64,000 nt of DNA from Opeltia flavorubescens (lineage: Eukaryota; Ascomycota; Lecanoromycetes; Teloschistales; Teloschistaceae): NCBI GenBank assembly GCA_000442125.1, contig KE546976.1:930001-994000 (forward strand), in the 5' to 3' direction. Below are positions 41,197 to 51,400 of the stretch, piece by piece. The position numbers and the translations under genes were made by a program. The number at the start of each line of letters is the position of its first letter. Position 1 is the stretch's first letter. The notes under the pieces are model-generated. The model worked only from the letters and a program-made list of their open reading frames with translations. It searched no databases and was not told the origin of the DNA.

Positions 41197-42700
41197 GTTA
41201 TTTTACCCGCTAATTAATTATAAAAAAAAAAAGTTTTTAAAACCGAATATTATATTTATTATTATTATATTTTTTTATATATTTAAAAATTAGATATTAA
41301 TATTAAAGTCGCGGTATAAAATATTATATAATTAGTCTATAAAAATTTATCTAGATAGTTTTTCTACCTTTTTTTATTTTTATTAATAATAAGGATTAAT
41401 TTAAATATAATTTCTATTCTAATATTAAAATCGAAGATTAAAAATCTAGTTATTAATAAAAATTATATTTAATTTAATTCTACTAAACTTTTAGATCTAT
41501 TTATTTAAAGTTATAATATAAATATTTTTTAATTATTTAAAAACTAGAAGAAATTGGTATATATCTTTATTAATAATATATTAATTCCGTTTAAAAATTA
41601 AAATCGATTATATTAAAAAATCCGGCTAGATTATTAAAATATTTTAAAAAAATTATTTATCGAGTAAAAAACGCGTATATAATAATTAATCTTTATTAAA
41701 ATTAATAATTAATTATTATTTCTTTTAAATTATCGTTCTTAAATATAAATTATTCGAGATTAAAGAGTTTTTTTAATAAATTTATATTATCGTTAATTTA
41801 AAAAGCTAAAAAGCTTATTATTAATAATAGAGCGAGCTATTAAAAGCGATTAAAGCGAAGCGGAAAAAAATTAATAAATAAAATATAAAAAAAATAAAGG
41901 AAATTTATTATAGAAGTATTTAAATTAAGTATTTTAATTATATAAAAAAATCTAAAAAATATACTATAAAATAGCTAATAAATATTATTTATAAATATCG
42001 AGTATTATAATAGTAACCTATATTATAAAATAATATTAATAGAGATAGTATTAGTAAAAATAAGAAATAATATTTTTAGCTTAAATATAAATATAGATTT
42101 AGTTATAATTAATAAAAATATTAATATAAAGTTCGTATATCTAAATATATATTTATTATTTCTATTTTTTTATTTTTTTTTAAAATTTATAGCGAATATT
42201 TTATTAAAAAAAAAGTTAAAGTATAATAAAATCGAATATTTACTATTTAATTTAAAATAAAATTATAAAACTCGCCGTTAATATAATAAAGATTTCTTTA
42301 GACTATTAATTTTAAAAAAAAAATTTAATATTATTAAAATTAGGTATAATTTAAATAAATATAAAAATAGTTTTTTTTATTAAAACCGACGGTTTAATTT
42401 AAATAAATTTTATCTAGATTTTTAAATAAATATAAATTAAAATAAATTATAGATTATTAATTATAATAAATATTCCTAATTATAAAAATAATATTTTTAA
42501 TTATCTCCTAGTATAGGCCTTTTATAACTATAGATATTATTAATATAGTAGTAGGTATATAATAAATTTAATTTATTTAAATTTAAATTATTAACTACTA
42601 CCTTTTATAATTTCTTTTTATACCTTTTAAAAACTATATATAACGTTATAGTCGTATAATCGCCTTATAAAAACTTATTTATATCACGAGTAGGTTTTTT

Positions 42701-43223
42701 AGTATATATACGCGCGCGCGCAGGGGTGTGGAGGCGCTAGGCCCGAAAGGGTTAGGGGCTAGGGGTGGACCGTCGGTAGGGGGAGATGAAGGTTCAATTC
42801 TCACCTCTTTGTTTCCACCTGTTCTATAGCCATAGCTGTGATTAGTAAGTAGGACCTTGTCTTATGGAAGACCCTAATTGGCCGCTTAGTCCTGGCACTA
42901 CTTACATGCCTCCCCGGCTGACAAGGAACTGATTGTGAGTAGCCCTTGGAAAGCCTAAGGAACGGCTCGTTTGAAACGACCGGTGCGCATATCTCATCTG
43001 ACGTCTGTTCCGCACCACTGATGTGTTTCGCTGGTTTTGCAAAACGATCCGTGTATTCTGCCTTGTAGTTCACCAAGTCCTTGATTTATCAAACAAACCA
43101 CTGGTAATTTACCATGGCTGTTAAAGGGCACATTCGTGCCACCTGGTCAGGGCTTCTCTTACATCTCTCTTCATTACTCTCCTTCAAAGCACGTCCTTCT
43201 TTACGTACTGGTACGCTCCAAAG
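42701..43223. other. intergenic region between the RIP block and the GH53-like gene
   Basis: It begins with an alternating CG run near 42711-42721 at the abrupt return to normal base composition. A minus-strand open frame at 42801-43076 starts at GTG and shows no recognisable domain. The right part should be the promoter of the GH53-like gene. Confidence 0.4.
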
Positions 43224-44936
43224 ATGAAGCTCTCTTCATCACTACGCTCATTACCTTTCTTCTTTTTGGCCTTTGCTGTGCTTGGTTGCAGCCATGCAAT
43301 TTCACATGATTCAAAAGCTCATGGCATCAAGCCATGCCACCGTAGCTCTTCTTCGCCTGTTCCGATCTCATCCTCTACTCCCCTTCCAAGTTCAACCCAT
43401 CGCCGCAGGAAAAGATGTTCTGAAACCGTTCCCATTATTACTACGTCCACAGGAATAGCAGTGCATATTTCGAGCACCTCAACATATGACGATATCAGTA
43501 CCTCGCTTACTAGTCTAAGCGCACTGCAAAGCACGTCAACTAGCAGTGCTGTTCCGATGAGCTCAGTCTCCCCCAATTCTACAGCCAGTATCGATACTTT
43601 CACCAATCAAACTGCGCCTTCGCAATACGATCACGACGGGGAATTTTGGGCTGGGGCAGACATAGATACCGTACTTCGAGCGGAGGCCCTACCAGGCCGG
43701 ACCTTTTATGACTTTGACGGGAAGACTGTCAAAGATCCGATAAAAACCCTGGGAGATGCGGGCCTAAATGCTTTCCGCGTCGAAACCTTCCGAGACCAGT
43801 GCCTTGAAAATCCAGAGCCGTGGGTGAACAACGCTTCTTCATTACCTGATGAGCAAAACTTCAGGCTCAACTTTGGGTGCATTGCTACCAAGGTCGAGAT
43901 CGCTAGGCAAGCAATTGCCAGCGGCATGAAAAAGATGCAGCTCACAATCAATCAAGGCTTCAACATTCCCGAGGGTATGGAGAAGTACACTTACGCACAG
44001 ATGATCCAAGAGGTTCAGAAAGAGACCAAGCGGCAGCTACAGCCATTCTTAGATGCAAACATCGTTCCCGACATCATCCTCTTCGAGAACGAAGGCTCCG
44101 ACGGTTTCCTTTTCCATGAGGAAGCAACCGGTCATGATCGCGGGCAGAGTGACGGCAAGATCAGTCCGGAGATCCTCGACCAAGAACTTTGTGGTCAAAT
44201 CCCGACTGGCAAAATGGACAGCTACCCTCAAATGGCTGGTTATCTCAAGGCCGAGGTTATCGCGTGCAACGAAGCTATCAAGGCTGCCGGCTTCCCTCTT
44301 GACTCGATCCGCTATGGATTACACTCCCACGGCCAGTATGTGCAATGGAAAGAATCGGTTGTCCATGGGCCGAATCGACCTTCCCAAACATTATTGAAAA
44401 AGAAGGATGGATCCGCTTGCGATGGCCCTACTCCAATCCCATCCGATATCTTAGACATGGATGTCGCCGAGGTGATGACCATCGCCGGCTTCTCAGCTTA
44501 TGCAGAACCAATGAAACCCGACGATATCAACAGCGCCGCAAGTCTCCGATCAAGTCTTGATAGACTTAACCAAACACTCACGCAAATCCAAGGGTATAGC
44601 GAGACGTACGGCAAGTATACCGATGGTCCTTTCAAGGGTCAATACAAGCTGCAGTCATTTGGTGTGGAGTACGCATCCAGGTTCAAATATCCATCCGAGA
44701 TTCCGCAACAGCAGCAACATACGAAGATGATGTTCGACCTCGTCAAATCATTTCCTAATTTCCTGGGGATGCTCTGGTGGGAGCCGTGGTATTGTAATAA
44801 CAACTGGGAAGGAGGAGAGGCAACGCTTTGCCATCTATCATTTGGCGGAGGCAATGTCATTGGTGAATCACCTACTGATACAATGAAGACGTGGGGTGCA
44901 GCTGCTGTCAGCCCATGGAAAAAACCAAGTGCTTAG
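43224..44936 (+). CDS. secreted GH53-like glycoside hydrolase (arabinogalactan endo-beta-1,4-galactanase-like)
   Basis: A single-exon frame of 570 residues. Residues 1-25 (MKLSSSLRSLPFFFLAFAVLG) form a signal peptide. Residues about 40-135 are a Ser/Thr/Pro-rich stretch, probably O-glycosylated and extended. The catalytic part starts at FWAGADIDTVLRAEALPGRT, like the GADIS...E start of GH53, and continues with LGDAGLNAFRVETFRD and ILFENEGSDGFLF. In this reading Asn289-Glu290 is the acid/base pair of clan GH-A and Glu482 (SFGVEYASRF) the candidate nucleophile. The C-terminus contains MLWWEPWYCNNNWEGG. The family cleaves beta-1,4-galactan side chains of pectin; the actual substrate is not established, and identity to classical GH53 looks low, so another clan GH-A family is possible. 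It lies between two retrotransposons next to a secreted carboxypeptidase. Confidence 0.65.
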   Translation: MKLSSSLRSLPFFFLAFAVLGCSHAISHDSKAHGIKPCHRSSSSPVPISSSTPLPSSTHRRRKRCSETVPIITTSTGIAVHISSTSTYDDISTSLTSLSALQSTSTSSAVPMSSVSPNSTASIDTFTNQTAPSQYDHDGEFWAGADIDTVLRAEALPGRTFYDFDGKTVKDPIKTLGDAGLNAFRVETFRDQCLENPEPWVNNASSLPDEQNFRLNFGCIATKVEIARQAIASGMKKMQLTINQGFNIPEGMEKYTYAQMIQEVQKETKRQLQPFLDANIVPDIILFENEGSDGFLFHEEATGHDRGQSDGKISPEILDQELCGQIPTGKMDSYPQMAGYLKAEVIACNEAIKAAGFPLDSIRYGLHSHGQYVQWKESVVHGPNRPSQTLLKKKDGSACDGPTPIPSDILDMDVAEVMTIAGFSAYAEPMKPDDINSAASLRSSLDRLNQTLTQIQGYSETYGKYTDGPFKGQYKLQSFGVEYASRFKYPSEIPQQQQHTKMMFDLVKSFPNFLGMLWWEPWYCNNNWEGGEATLCHLSFGGGNVIGESPTDTMKTWGAAAVSPWKKPSA

Positions 44937-46039
44937 ATGTGGAGGAATATTGCAGCCGGACTGCTGAGCATGCTCAGACATGCGTTTTCAATTCTTACGT
45001 ATGATATTTAGGATGTCAAATACATATCACAGGTGATATCTACAACAAAGAACTTATGAAGACCTGATGGCTTTGATAGATAGGACGTGAAATGTAGTTC
45101 GTTTTACGGGTCAAAGAGAGGAATACCTGTATTGAGACTATAAGGGAAAGGACGCGTCCGGCCATTATGTCCAATGACCATGAGTAAGGCCAGGTGGTCC
45201 ACAAACCTCGGCCGGCCAACTTGTCCAATGACGGAAGCGTAGATCCCCGTGATGAGGATAGAACCATAGACAAAGAGAGAGTGCGAGAGCACAAGAATAC
45301 ATTCGAGATTCCAATTGTATTACCAAACCGAAGTATGGCGACGCTTGGCAAAATGGAGCAGGACGTTGAGAAAAGGGGGAAGAGATAAGCTTTGATAGCG
45401 TGCTAACTAGGCTAGCGGCCGAAACAGGGATAGAACCGAGGCTCTACTTCTATTTCTACTTCTAATCATAGGTAGGCTCGGTGGAAGCCAGTCATCGTCC
45501 GATTCGAAGTCATCCGACCCTTCACCCATATGTAGAAGGTAGATGGGGTTGAGCAATCATTTCAACATATCCTTCCTCGGGTACTTGCACGGGGACAAAC
45601 CCCGCTTCCGTCTAGTTCCCCTGCACAATAAACGACTGATGTCTTGCACTGATTGGCTCCTACCAAGCTTTCTAGAATGCTTGATCAGACCTCCAACGTG
45701 CAGAACAAGCTCATCCTGCAGCTGCGATAGAAGCTTGTCTAGTCTCGGATAGGATGCTAGATATTCCATCCTACCCGAAGCCGGATGCTCTACTCTGTTC
45801 TTGCCTTTTCATTTGTTTACCACTGTCCCAACGAGCCGGATCATCAATTTCGGCCCTGGCAGTCCCATATCGCTCCTACCTTACGGCGGAAGGTGCTATG
45901 CTGCAAGGTCGGATGATCGACCGTGGCTCGCTATGTCTTCAACTACTTATAAAGCTCCATGGTTCCTTCATTCCAATCTCTCCAATACACTCTCTTATAG
46001 TCCGGCATCACAATACATTCCTTATTCCTTTCCATCAAC
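44937..46039. other. intergenic region with the carboxypeptidase promoter
   Basis: About 1.1 kb between the GH53-like gene and the carboxypeptidase, both plus strand. Short open frames on both strands (for example 45040-45351 minus, 45754-46119 plus) show no recognisable domain. The right end holds a TATA-like box. No RNA gene or repeat was seen. Confidence 0.45.
45948..45954 (+). promoter_or_regulatory. TATA-like box of the carboxypeptidase gene
   Basis: TATAAAG lies 86 nt upstream of the ATG at 46040, a plausible spacing for a fungal core promoter with a short leader. Confidence 0.4.
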
Positions 46040-47624
46040 ATGCAGCTTCTACTTTCACTGGTATCTTTCGGCCTTACCCTTGGAGGTCTTGTCGCTGCCT
46101 CTCCTATCATAAGCCATGACAAGCGTTCATTCGTTGAGCGCGATGGCACCACTTTCACCGTCTTTGAGCATGCTGCCACCGGGGCGAAGCTCGAGTTTGT
46201 AAAGAACTCGGGTATTTGCGAAACTACCCCTGGAGTGAATCAATACAGTGGTTACTTATCTGTCGGAACAAACATGAATAGTATGATCTTCTCGGCACCA
46301 ATTTTTCAGAATCGACTAATATCGAAAAGTGTGGTTTTGGTTCTTCGAAGCTCGATCCAATCCTACGACAGCGCCTCTTGCGACTTGGTTCAATGGCGGG
46401 CCTGGCTGTTCTAGCATGATTGGTCTATTCCAGGAGAATGGGCCGTGCCACTTCGTGAACGGAGCCAGCACTCCTTCGCTCAATCCTTATAGCTGGAATA
46501 GCTATGCGAACATGTGTGTTTCTCAAGCTACATAGTAGGAAGTCTCCTCTGACTGTATTTTCTCTAGGCTCTACATCGATCAGCCCATCGGGGTGGGTTT
46601 CTCATACGGCACAGATTCTGTCACCTCCACCGTGACAGCTGCCCCATTTGTGTGGAAGTTGATACAAGCATTCTACGCCCAATTTCCGCAGTACGAGAAT
46701 CGAGACTTTGGTATCTTCACCGAGTCATACGGGGGTCATTACGGCCCCGAGTTTGCCGACTACTTTGAGCAACAGAACGCTGCTATTGCTTCTGGAAGTG
46801 TTTCCGGCGAAAACATCAAACTAAGTATATTCATCCCAGGACGGGAATATAGAAACATAGGCTAATCTCCGTATACAGTCGCTCTAGGTGTCAACAATGG
46901 CTGGTTCGATGCTACATTACAAGAAAAAGCCTACGTCGACTTCTCTTATTCGAACTCCTACAAACCCCTCATCACCGCCTCTCAACATACTTCCTACTTG
47001 AACACCTACCAGACCAAATGCCTTCCCGCCCTCCAATCCTGCTCCTCCTCTGGCACCAATACCGCCTGCAAAAACGCCGACTCGACCTGCTATAACAGCA
47101 TCGAAGGCCCACTCTCCCAAACTGGCGACTTCGACGTCTATGACATCCGTGCCCCGAGCAACGACCCCAATCCCCCCGAAACATACGTCAACTACCTCCA
47201 ATCCAGCGCTGTTGTCAAGGCTATCGGCGCACAGAGCACCTATCAAGAATGCCCCAACGCTCCCTATCAGAAATTCGCCTCAACAGGCGACAACCCCCGC
47301 TCCTTCTTGTCCCAGCTCTCCGACGTTGTGCAGAAAGGCGTGCAGACTGTCGTCTGGGCGGGAGATGCGGATTGGATCTGCAACTGGTTTGGCAATCAGG
47401 CAGCTGCGGAGGCTGTGTCCTACGATGGACAGGCCACGTTCAAGAGTGCGGCTTTGACGCCGTATAACGTTGCGGGCAAGCAGGCGGGGACCTTTAAGAC
47501 GGTGGGGAAGTTGAGTTTTGCAAGGATATTTGGGGCAGGGCATGAAGTCCCATTCTATCAGCCAGCTGCGGCGCTGCAGGTTTTCAAGCAGACGATGCAG
47601 CAGAAGCCTTTGAGTTCGACGTGA
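46040..47624 (+). CDS. secreted serine carboxypeptidase (peptidase family S10, carboxypeptidase Y-like)
   Basis: Exons 46040-46280, 46330-46513, 46568-46824 and 46879-47624 join in phase to 475 residues. Residues 1-20 form a signal peptide ([18 protein letters not shown]). S10 enzymes remove C-terminal residues at acid pH with a Ser-Asp-His triad. Here the nucleophile is Ser195 in TESYGGHY, the acid Asp392 in [10 protein letters not shown] and the base His449 in GAGHEVPFY. The substrate-pocket texts [10 protein letters not shown] and NGPCHF are present, as is the paired-cysteine region (CLPALQSC...CKNADSTC). The family includes vacuolar and extracellular members; a short N-terminus and no obvious vacuolar signal favour secretion. 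The gene sits upstream of a young retrotransposon, 605 bp from its target site, and appears intact. Confidence 0.93.
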
Positions 47625-48229
47625 AATCTGGGGGTCGGGGAAGCACACGTTAGGTAACAGGAATGGGGATGGAAGGCGCTTGGAGTATAGTTTTTGAATG
47701 GCGTTCCATGTACTCAATAGCATTGTAGAGTAAATATAATTTTGTAAAGTCTAATAATCCTGGAGAGATAATATTAATATTCGATCTTCCGAGACCGGGG
47801 CTTAATATATTTGACCAGGACAATACTATATGTTACCATTCATCTGTTGAGCATGTTGTAGCGTGTTTTCCCCAGTCATCTTCATTTCCGCATGAGAGGT
47901 TTCAATATTCTTGAATAATCTATTTCTTTTCTCTTATCGACTTACAGAAATTGCCGTTCTATGCTCTGGCGATTACTTTTCCAATGTAAAAGAAAGCGAG
48001 TAGGTATCTGCGGAGAGAGCATTATAGCAGCCTTAAAAAACCAGCCTTGAATCATAAAACTCTGGGAGTCTACTTGTATCCTCATTTTGCCTCAATCTTG
48101 TCTGATGAGATTCAACGACTAGCTTTGCCTATCGTCCCCCTAATTGGCGAAGTGAGCTCTACAGTTTCCGAGGAATTTAAATCCAAAGCGCGCAATCATA
48201 TGGAGGTCACGTGTGAAAAACATGAAATC
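47625..48229. other. intergenic region up to the retrotransposon target site
   Basis: About 600 bp of 3' flank after the carboxypeptidase. It ends at the GGAAT target duplication. I see no gene, RNA or further repeat. Confidence 0.45.
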
Positions 48230-48234
48230 GGAAT
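48230..48234 (+). repeat. target-site duplication GGAAT, left copy
   Basis: GGAAT directly precedes the left LTR and recurs directly after the right LTR at 55359-55363. Confidence 0.85.
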
Positions 48235-48362
48235 TGTTGCNCTTGCCACATAATGTGTTATGAGCCTAGTGGCTTGGCGCTATGTTATTACATTTAGTTA
48301 GTAGTTTAGAAACTTAGCATCTTACATAGTCATAATCATACCAAAGTGCCTAGAGCCTTTCA
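48235..48362 (+). repeat. 5' LTR (128 bp) of the intact element
   Basis: Begins TGTTGC, ends CCTTTCA. By eye it is identical to 55231-55358 except for the N at 48241. An LTR of 128 bp is short for Ty3/gypsy elements. Identity of the two LTRs indicates recent insertion because they are made identical at integration. Confidence 0.93.
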
Positions 48363-48363
48363 G

Positions 48364-48390
48364 TTGGTAGCAATTGATTGTTGCTATCCA
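48364..48390 (+). promoter_or_regulatory. putative primer-binding site within a hairpin
   Basis: Just inside the 5' LTR, TAGCAA (48368-48373) pairs perfectly with TTGCTA (48381-48386), and TGG (48365-48367) can pair with CCA (48388-48390) across one bulged T. The 5' arm is TGGTAGCA, the expected start of a primer-binding site. Pairing with a tRNA would have to open this hairpin. Confidence 0.45.
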
Positions 48391-48479
48391 TGGCTTGATA
48401 CCTTCGAATCCTCTTTGGCATTCGATAATCATCAACGCCTAAATCTTCAAGCAAAAGTCGGGTCCATTGGTTTCGTTGA

Positions 48480-51400
48480 CCTGCAAGCTTTTCACACCGT
48501 GCGGGGTTATCCACCGCACAAACCGTCCTCCGAGCAAATCTTCGTTCAAGTTATCATTGTCAGAGTACAGAGCATCCAGTGCACGGAGTATCCATTCACT
48601 CATTTCCGCTACACCTACAGCGCTTTCGTTTCCACAGGCTGTTCGCCTGCTTCCATAGCACATCGGACAATTTGTTCAACGTTCCTTCCATCCTGGATTC
48701 CCAGCCTGACCAGGCGTTGATTGTGCTAGCATTTCAGCTACAGGATTTTATCGAGACTGGCCATCAACACGGGGGCTTAGTCGATGAACCCACCAAAGCC
48801 TTAATTAAATCGATTACCGAAACGACCTTTCGTCCTCCACGGCCTTTCGTCAGCCTCACTAGAGGCACCTCTACCAGCCAAGCGGCCATCCAGCAACTCT
48901 ACCCAGAAGAGTGGGCTGTTGATAAACCCTTGTTTCGAAAAACTCTCAAGCAACTCAAACAGTCACTACCTGAGCAACCCGAGCAACCCCAAACCTCACC
49001 AGCTACTAGCCTAGCAAGTGCGTTCTCCCAGATCAATCTGGGCACAGGCGTTGGCCTCACTGCTTCCTCAGAACGTTCCAGGCAGGAACACACTACGCCA
49101 CCGACAGAACGTGCTGATCCGGAATTTCACACTCCGCCTTCCACAGGTGCTACACCTCCAGGTCCAAGGAAAACAGTGAACGACGTAGCTAGGGCTGCCA
49201 AAGCAGCCGGAACCACAAACCAAGCGGCTGATCCTGCTACGGAAGCGGGCACAGACCCAGTCATGGCAGTAAGTTTCACCAACGATCAGTTCCAGCAACT
49301 GCTGGACACCCTCCGCCACCAAGGCCAGACATCGCAGCCACCGGCACAGGTTACGTTCAATCCAAATGACCGTTTCAGGGCACGAGATCTTGGATATTTT
49401 GAACCAGATGACAATGCCAGCAAGCCAGTGGAATCACAGGACGGGAAGACCGTTTATCACAACGTATTCTCCTTTACCAGCCGCTTGCGTGTGAAGGCCA
49501 CTGGCAACGAGGCTGCTACCATAGCAAAGAATCTTGATCAATGTTTGCTAGGAAAAGCTGAACGATGGTACACAGAAGAGCTATCTGATGTTACGAGAGC
49601 GGGTCTACAAACCGGTGTTGAGCTATGGTGCAAGGAACTGGAAGCCAGGTTCCGTGAGGCACCTGGCGTTGCACTGTCCAAGCTGGAAGCGTTGCGGTAC
49701 ACAGTACAGGATGTCCGAGCTAGGAAGGATCCTGAGGAGTATGTCCAACAGATTATTCTGAACGGCAAGAACGCTGGCACCGCCACAACTGAAGCAGCGC
49801 AAGTTATGATGGCATACAACCACATGGATGTTCAGCTACGAGTGCTGCTAGCACAACCCACGGCGGATGCTACGATAAGCAGTTTTCTCAAATACGTTCA
49901 AGCAGCAAAGCCGAATTGGTTTGACCTGTACCAACCTTTCACAAGAAACAACAAAGAATTTGGTAAGCCATGGCAGAAACGTTCTTTCACTCCACGTTCT
50001 TCGTCGGACAGCTCGTCGGCTAGTACGCCGTCGAACCAACGACAGGAATACCCCCGCCGTCAAGCATGGGATAGATCTGACAAACCAATCAAGCAGGAAC
50101 GACGCGACACGACCGTCACCAAGTTTCAGCGGGACAAACCAGACAAACCCCGGTTTGGATCTGGTAACAAAACCAAGCAACCAGAAAAGTCCAACTACAA
50201 AGGGAAAGGTAAAGCAAAACGCGCTTACCACGTCGATGAGGACCAAGAGAACGAGCAGCCAGAATCTGACTCACAGTCCGATACGTCCCAGGGGTATGAC
50301 CCCGAATATTACCATGGAACGCCGTTTGGTGATCAGGATGAACACCCGCCATCGGACAACGAACCTGAGGTACAGGAAGTCGGCTTCCATAGACCAATCG
50401 ATGATGTACAGGTAGCTAATTTCATGACACCTCCCTTAAGGCGTCCAGCCAAGCCACGTACCTGTAACGGCTGTAATCAGCACTTTACATCAAGCACCAA
50501 ATACCATAAGCACAAGAAGAGCTGTCACATGGTCCCCCATACCGGTATGAAGGACACTACACAAGCACCCCCAGCAGCTATCAAAGCGCCGGCAGGACAA
50601 GATGTGCTGCCAGGACAGGGTGTGCTACCAGAACAACGTGAGCTATTAGGACAAGCTGACCTTTGGTCATCGCAAGCAACGAACGGATCAAAGCGTGAGG
50701 ATCGAGCTTCCGCAAGGGTACCACCGGTTGTCACATCACAAGCGCCCCCTGGCAACCACGAGCCAGGATACAGCTACCGTGGCTACCAGTACGCAAAGAC
50801 TCAAGCAACCATTGGTAGCCCAGCCAATGACATGGTCACAGTGTGTGCAGATTCAGGATGCGGTATGTCACTCATCGATCGACAATTTCTACTACGGTAC
50901 AGCCCAACGACCACGATTTCCACTATGCCAACGGACATGCGTGTTCGAGGCATTGGACAAAAGCTCCACAACGCCAACCAGTTCGCTAAAGTAGACTTTT
51001 ACTTCCCGACGACCAATGGATGCGTCGCACACTTCTTACGAGAAGTTCACATTGTTGACGGGCTAGAGGCCAACGCTTTGCTAGGTTCTGATATCATCTA
51101 CCCTGAAGGTTGGGTGCTAGATCTACCAAATGAAGAAGCAGTCTTAACACGAAATCTGGGCCTTAGAATCAAGCTCCAAGTCGTTCGTCAAGATAAGATC
51201 AGGCGTACGGTTTTCACCAAAGATAAAGTGACTATTCCAGCTCAACATCGTGCTACTGTCGAAATAGCAGGGCCCAAAGGGAAGCCGTTGGACCTACCAG
51301 ATCGTGACTTCTTATTTGAGCCGACGAATCAAGCAGTGACCTTATTTGCCTCGATCGTCAACAGTGCGACAACACGTGTGGTTGTTCAAAACTCGTCTGA

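Larger units (their letters stand above)
27730..42700. repeat. AT-rich, RIP-mutated repeat block
   Basis: About 15 kb of very AT-rich DNA with sharp edges. CA and TG dinucleotides are almost absent (for example none in 28501-28560), while CG is still common (CGCG, GCGC). This is what C-to-T change at CpA on both strands leaves, i.e. repeat-induced point mutation, rather than CpG decay. Stops fill all frames, so there is no functional gene. The centre is one LTR retrotransposon (31950-41191). The flanks 27730-31944 and 41197-42700 are equally degraded and may be older repeats into which it inserted; I could not identify them. Such blocks are usually methylated, H3K9me3-marked and silent in fungi; that state is inferred here. 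Confidence 0.92.

Noticed and set aside
27730-42700. Mitochondrial or centromeric origin of the AT-rich block
   Set aside because: The dinucleotide bias is specifically loss of CA/TG with CG kept, and it contains a delimited LTR element with RIP-type LTR differences, so RIP explains it without a special origin. A centromere cannot be excluded without chromatin data.
42770-42815. tRNA-like text GGTTCAATTCTCACC after the RIP block
   Set aside because: The flanking bases do not form a T-arm stem and no acceptor, D or anticodon arms fit upstream.
42801-43076. 91-codon minus-strand open frame next to the RIP block
   Set aside because: It starts at GTG, has no recognisable domain, and its composition gives no sign of coding.
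45421-45470. Reverse-strand tRNA-like text near GGATAGAACCGAGG
   Set aside because: The T-loop-like string has no matching 5-bp stem, and no cloverleaf can be drawn.
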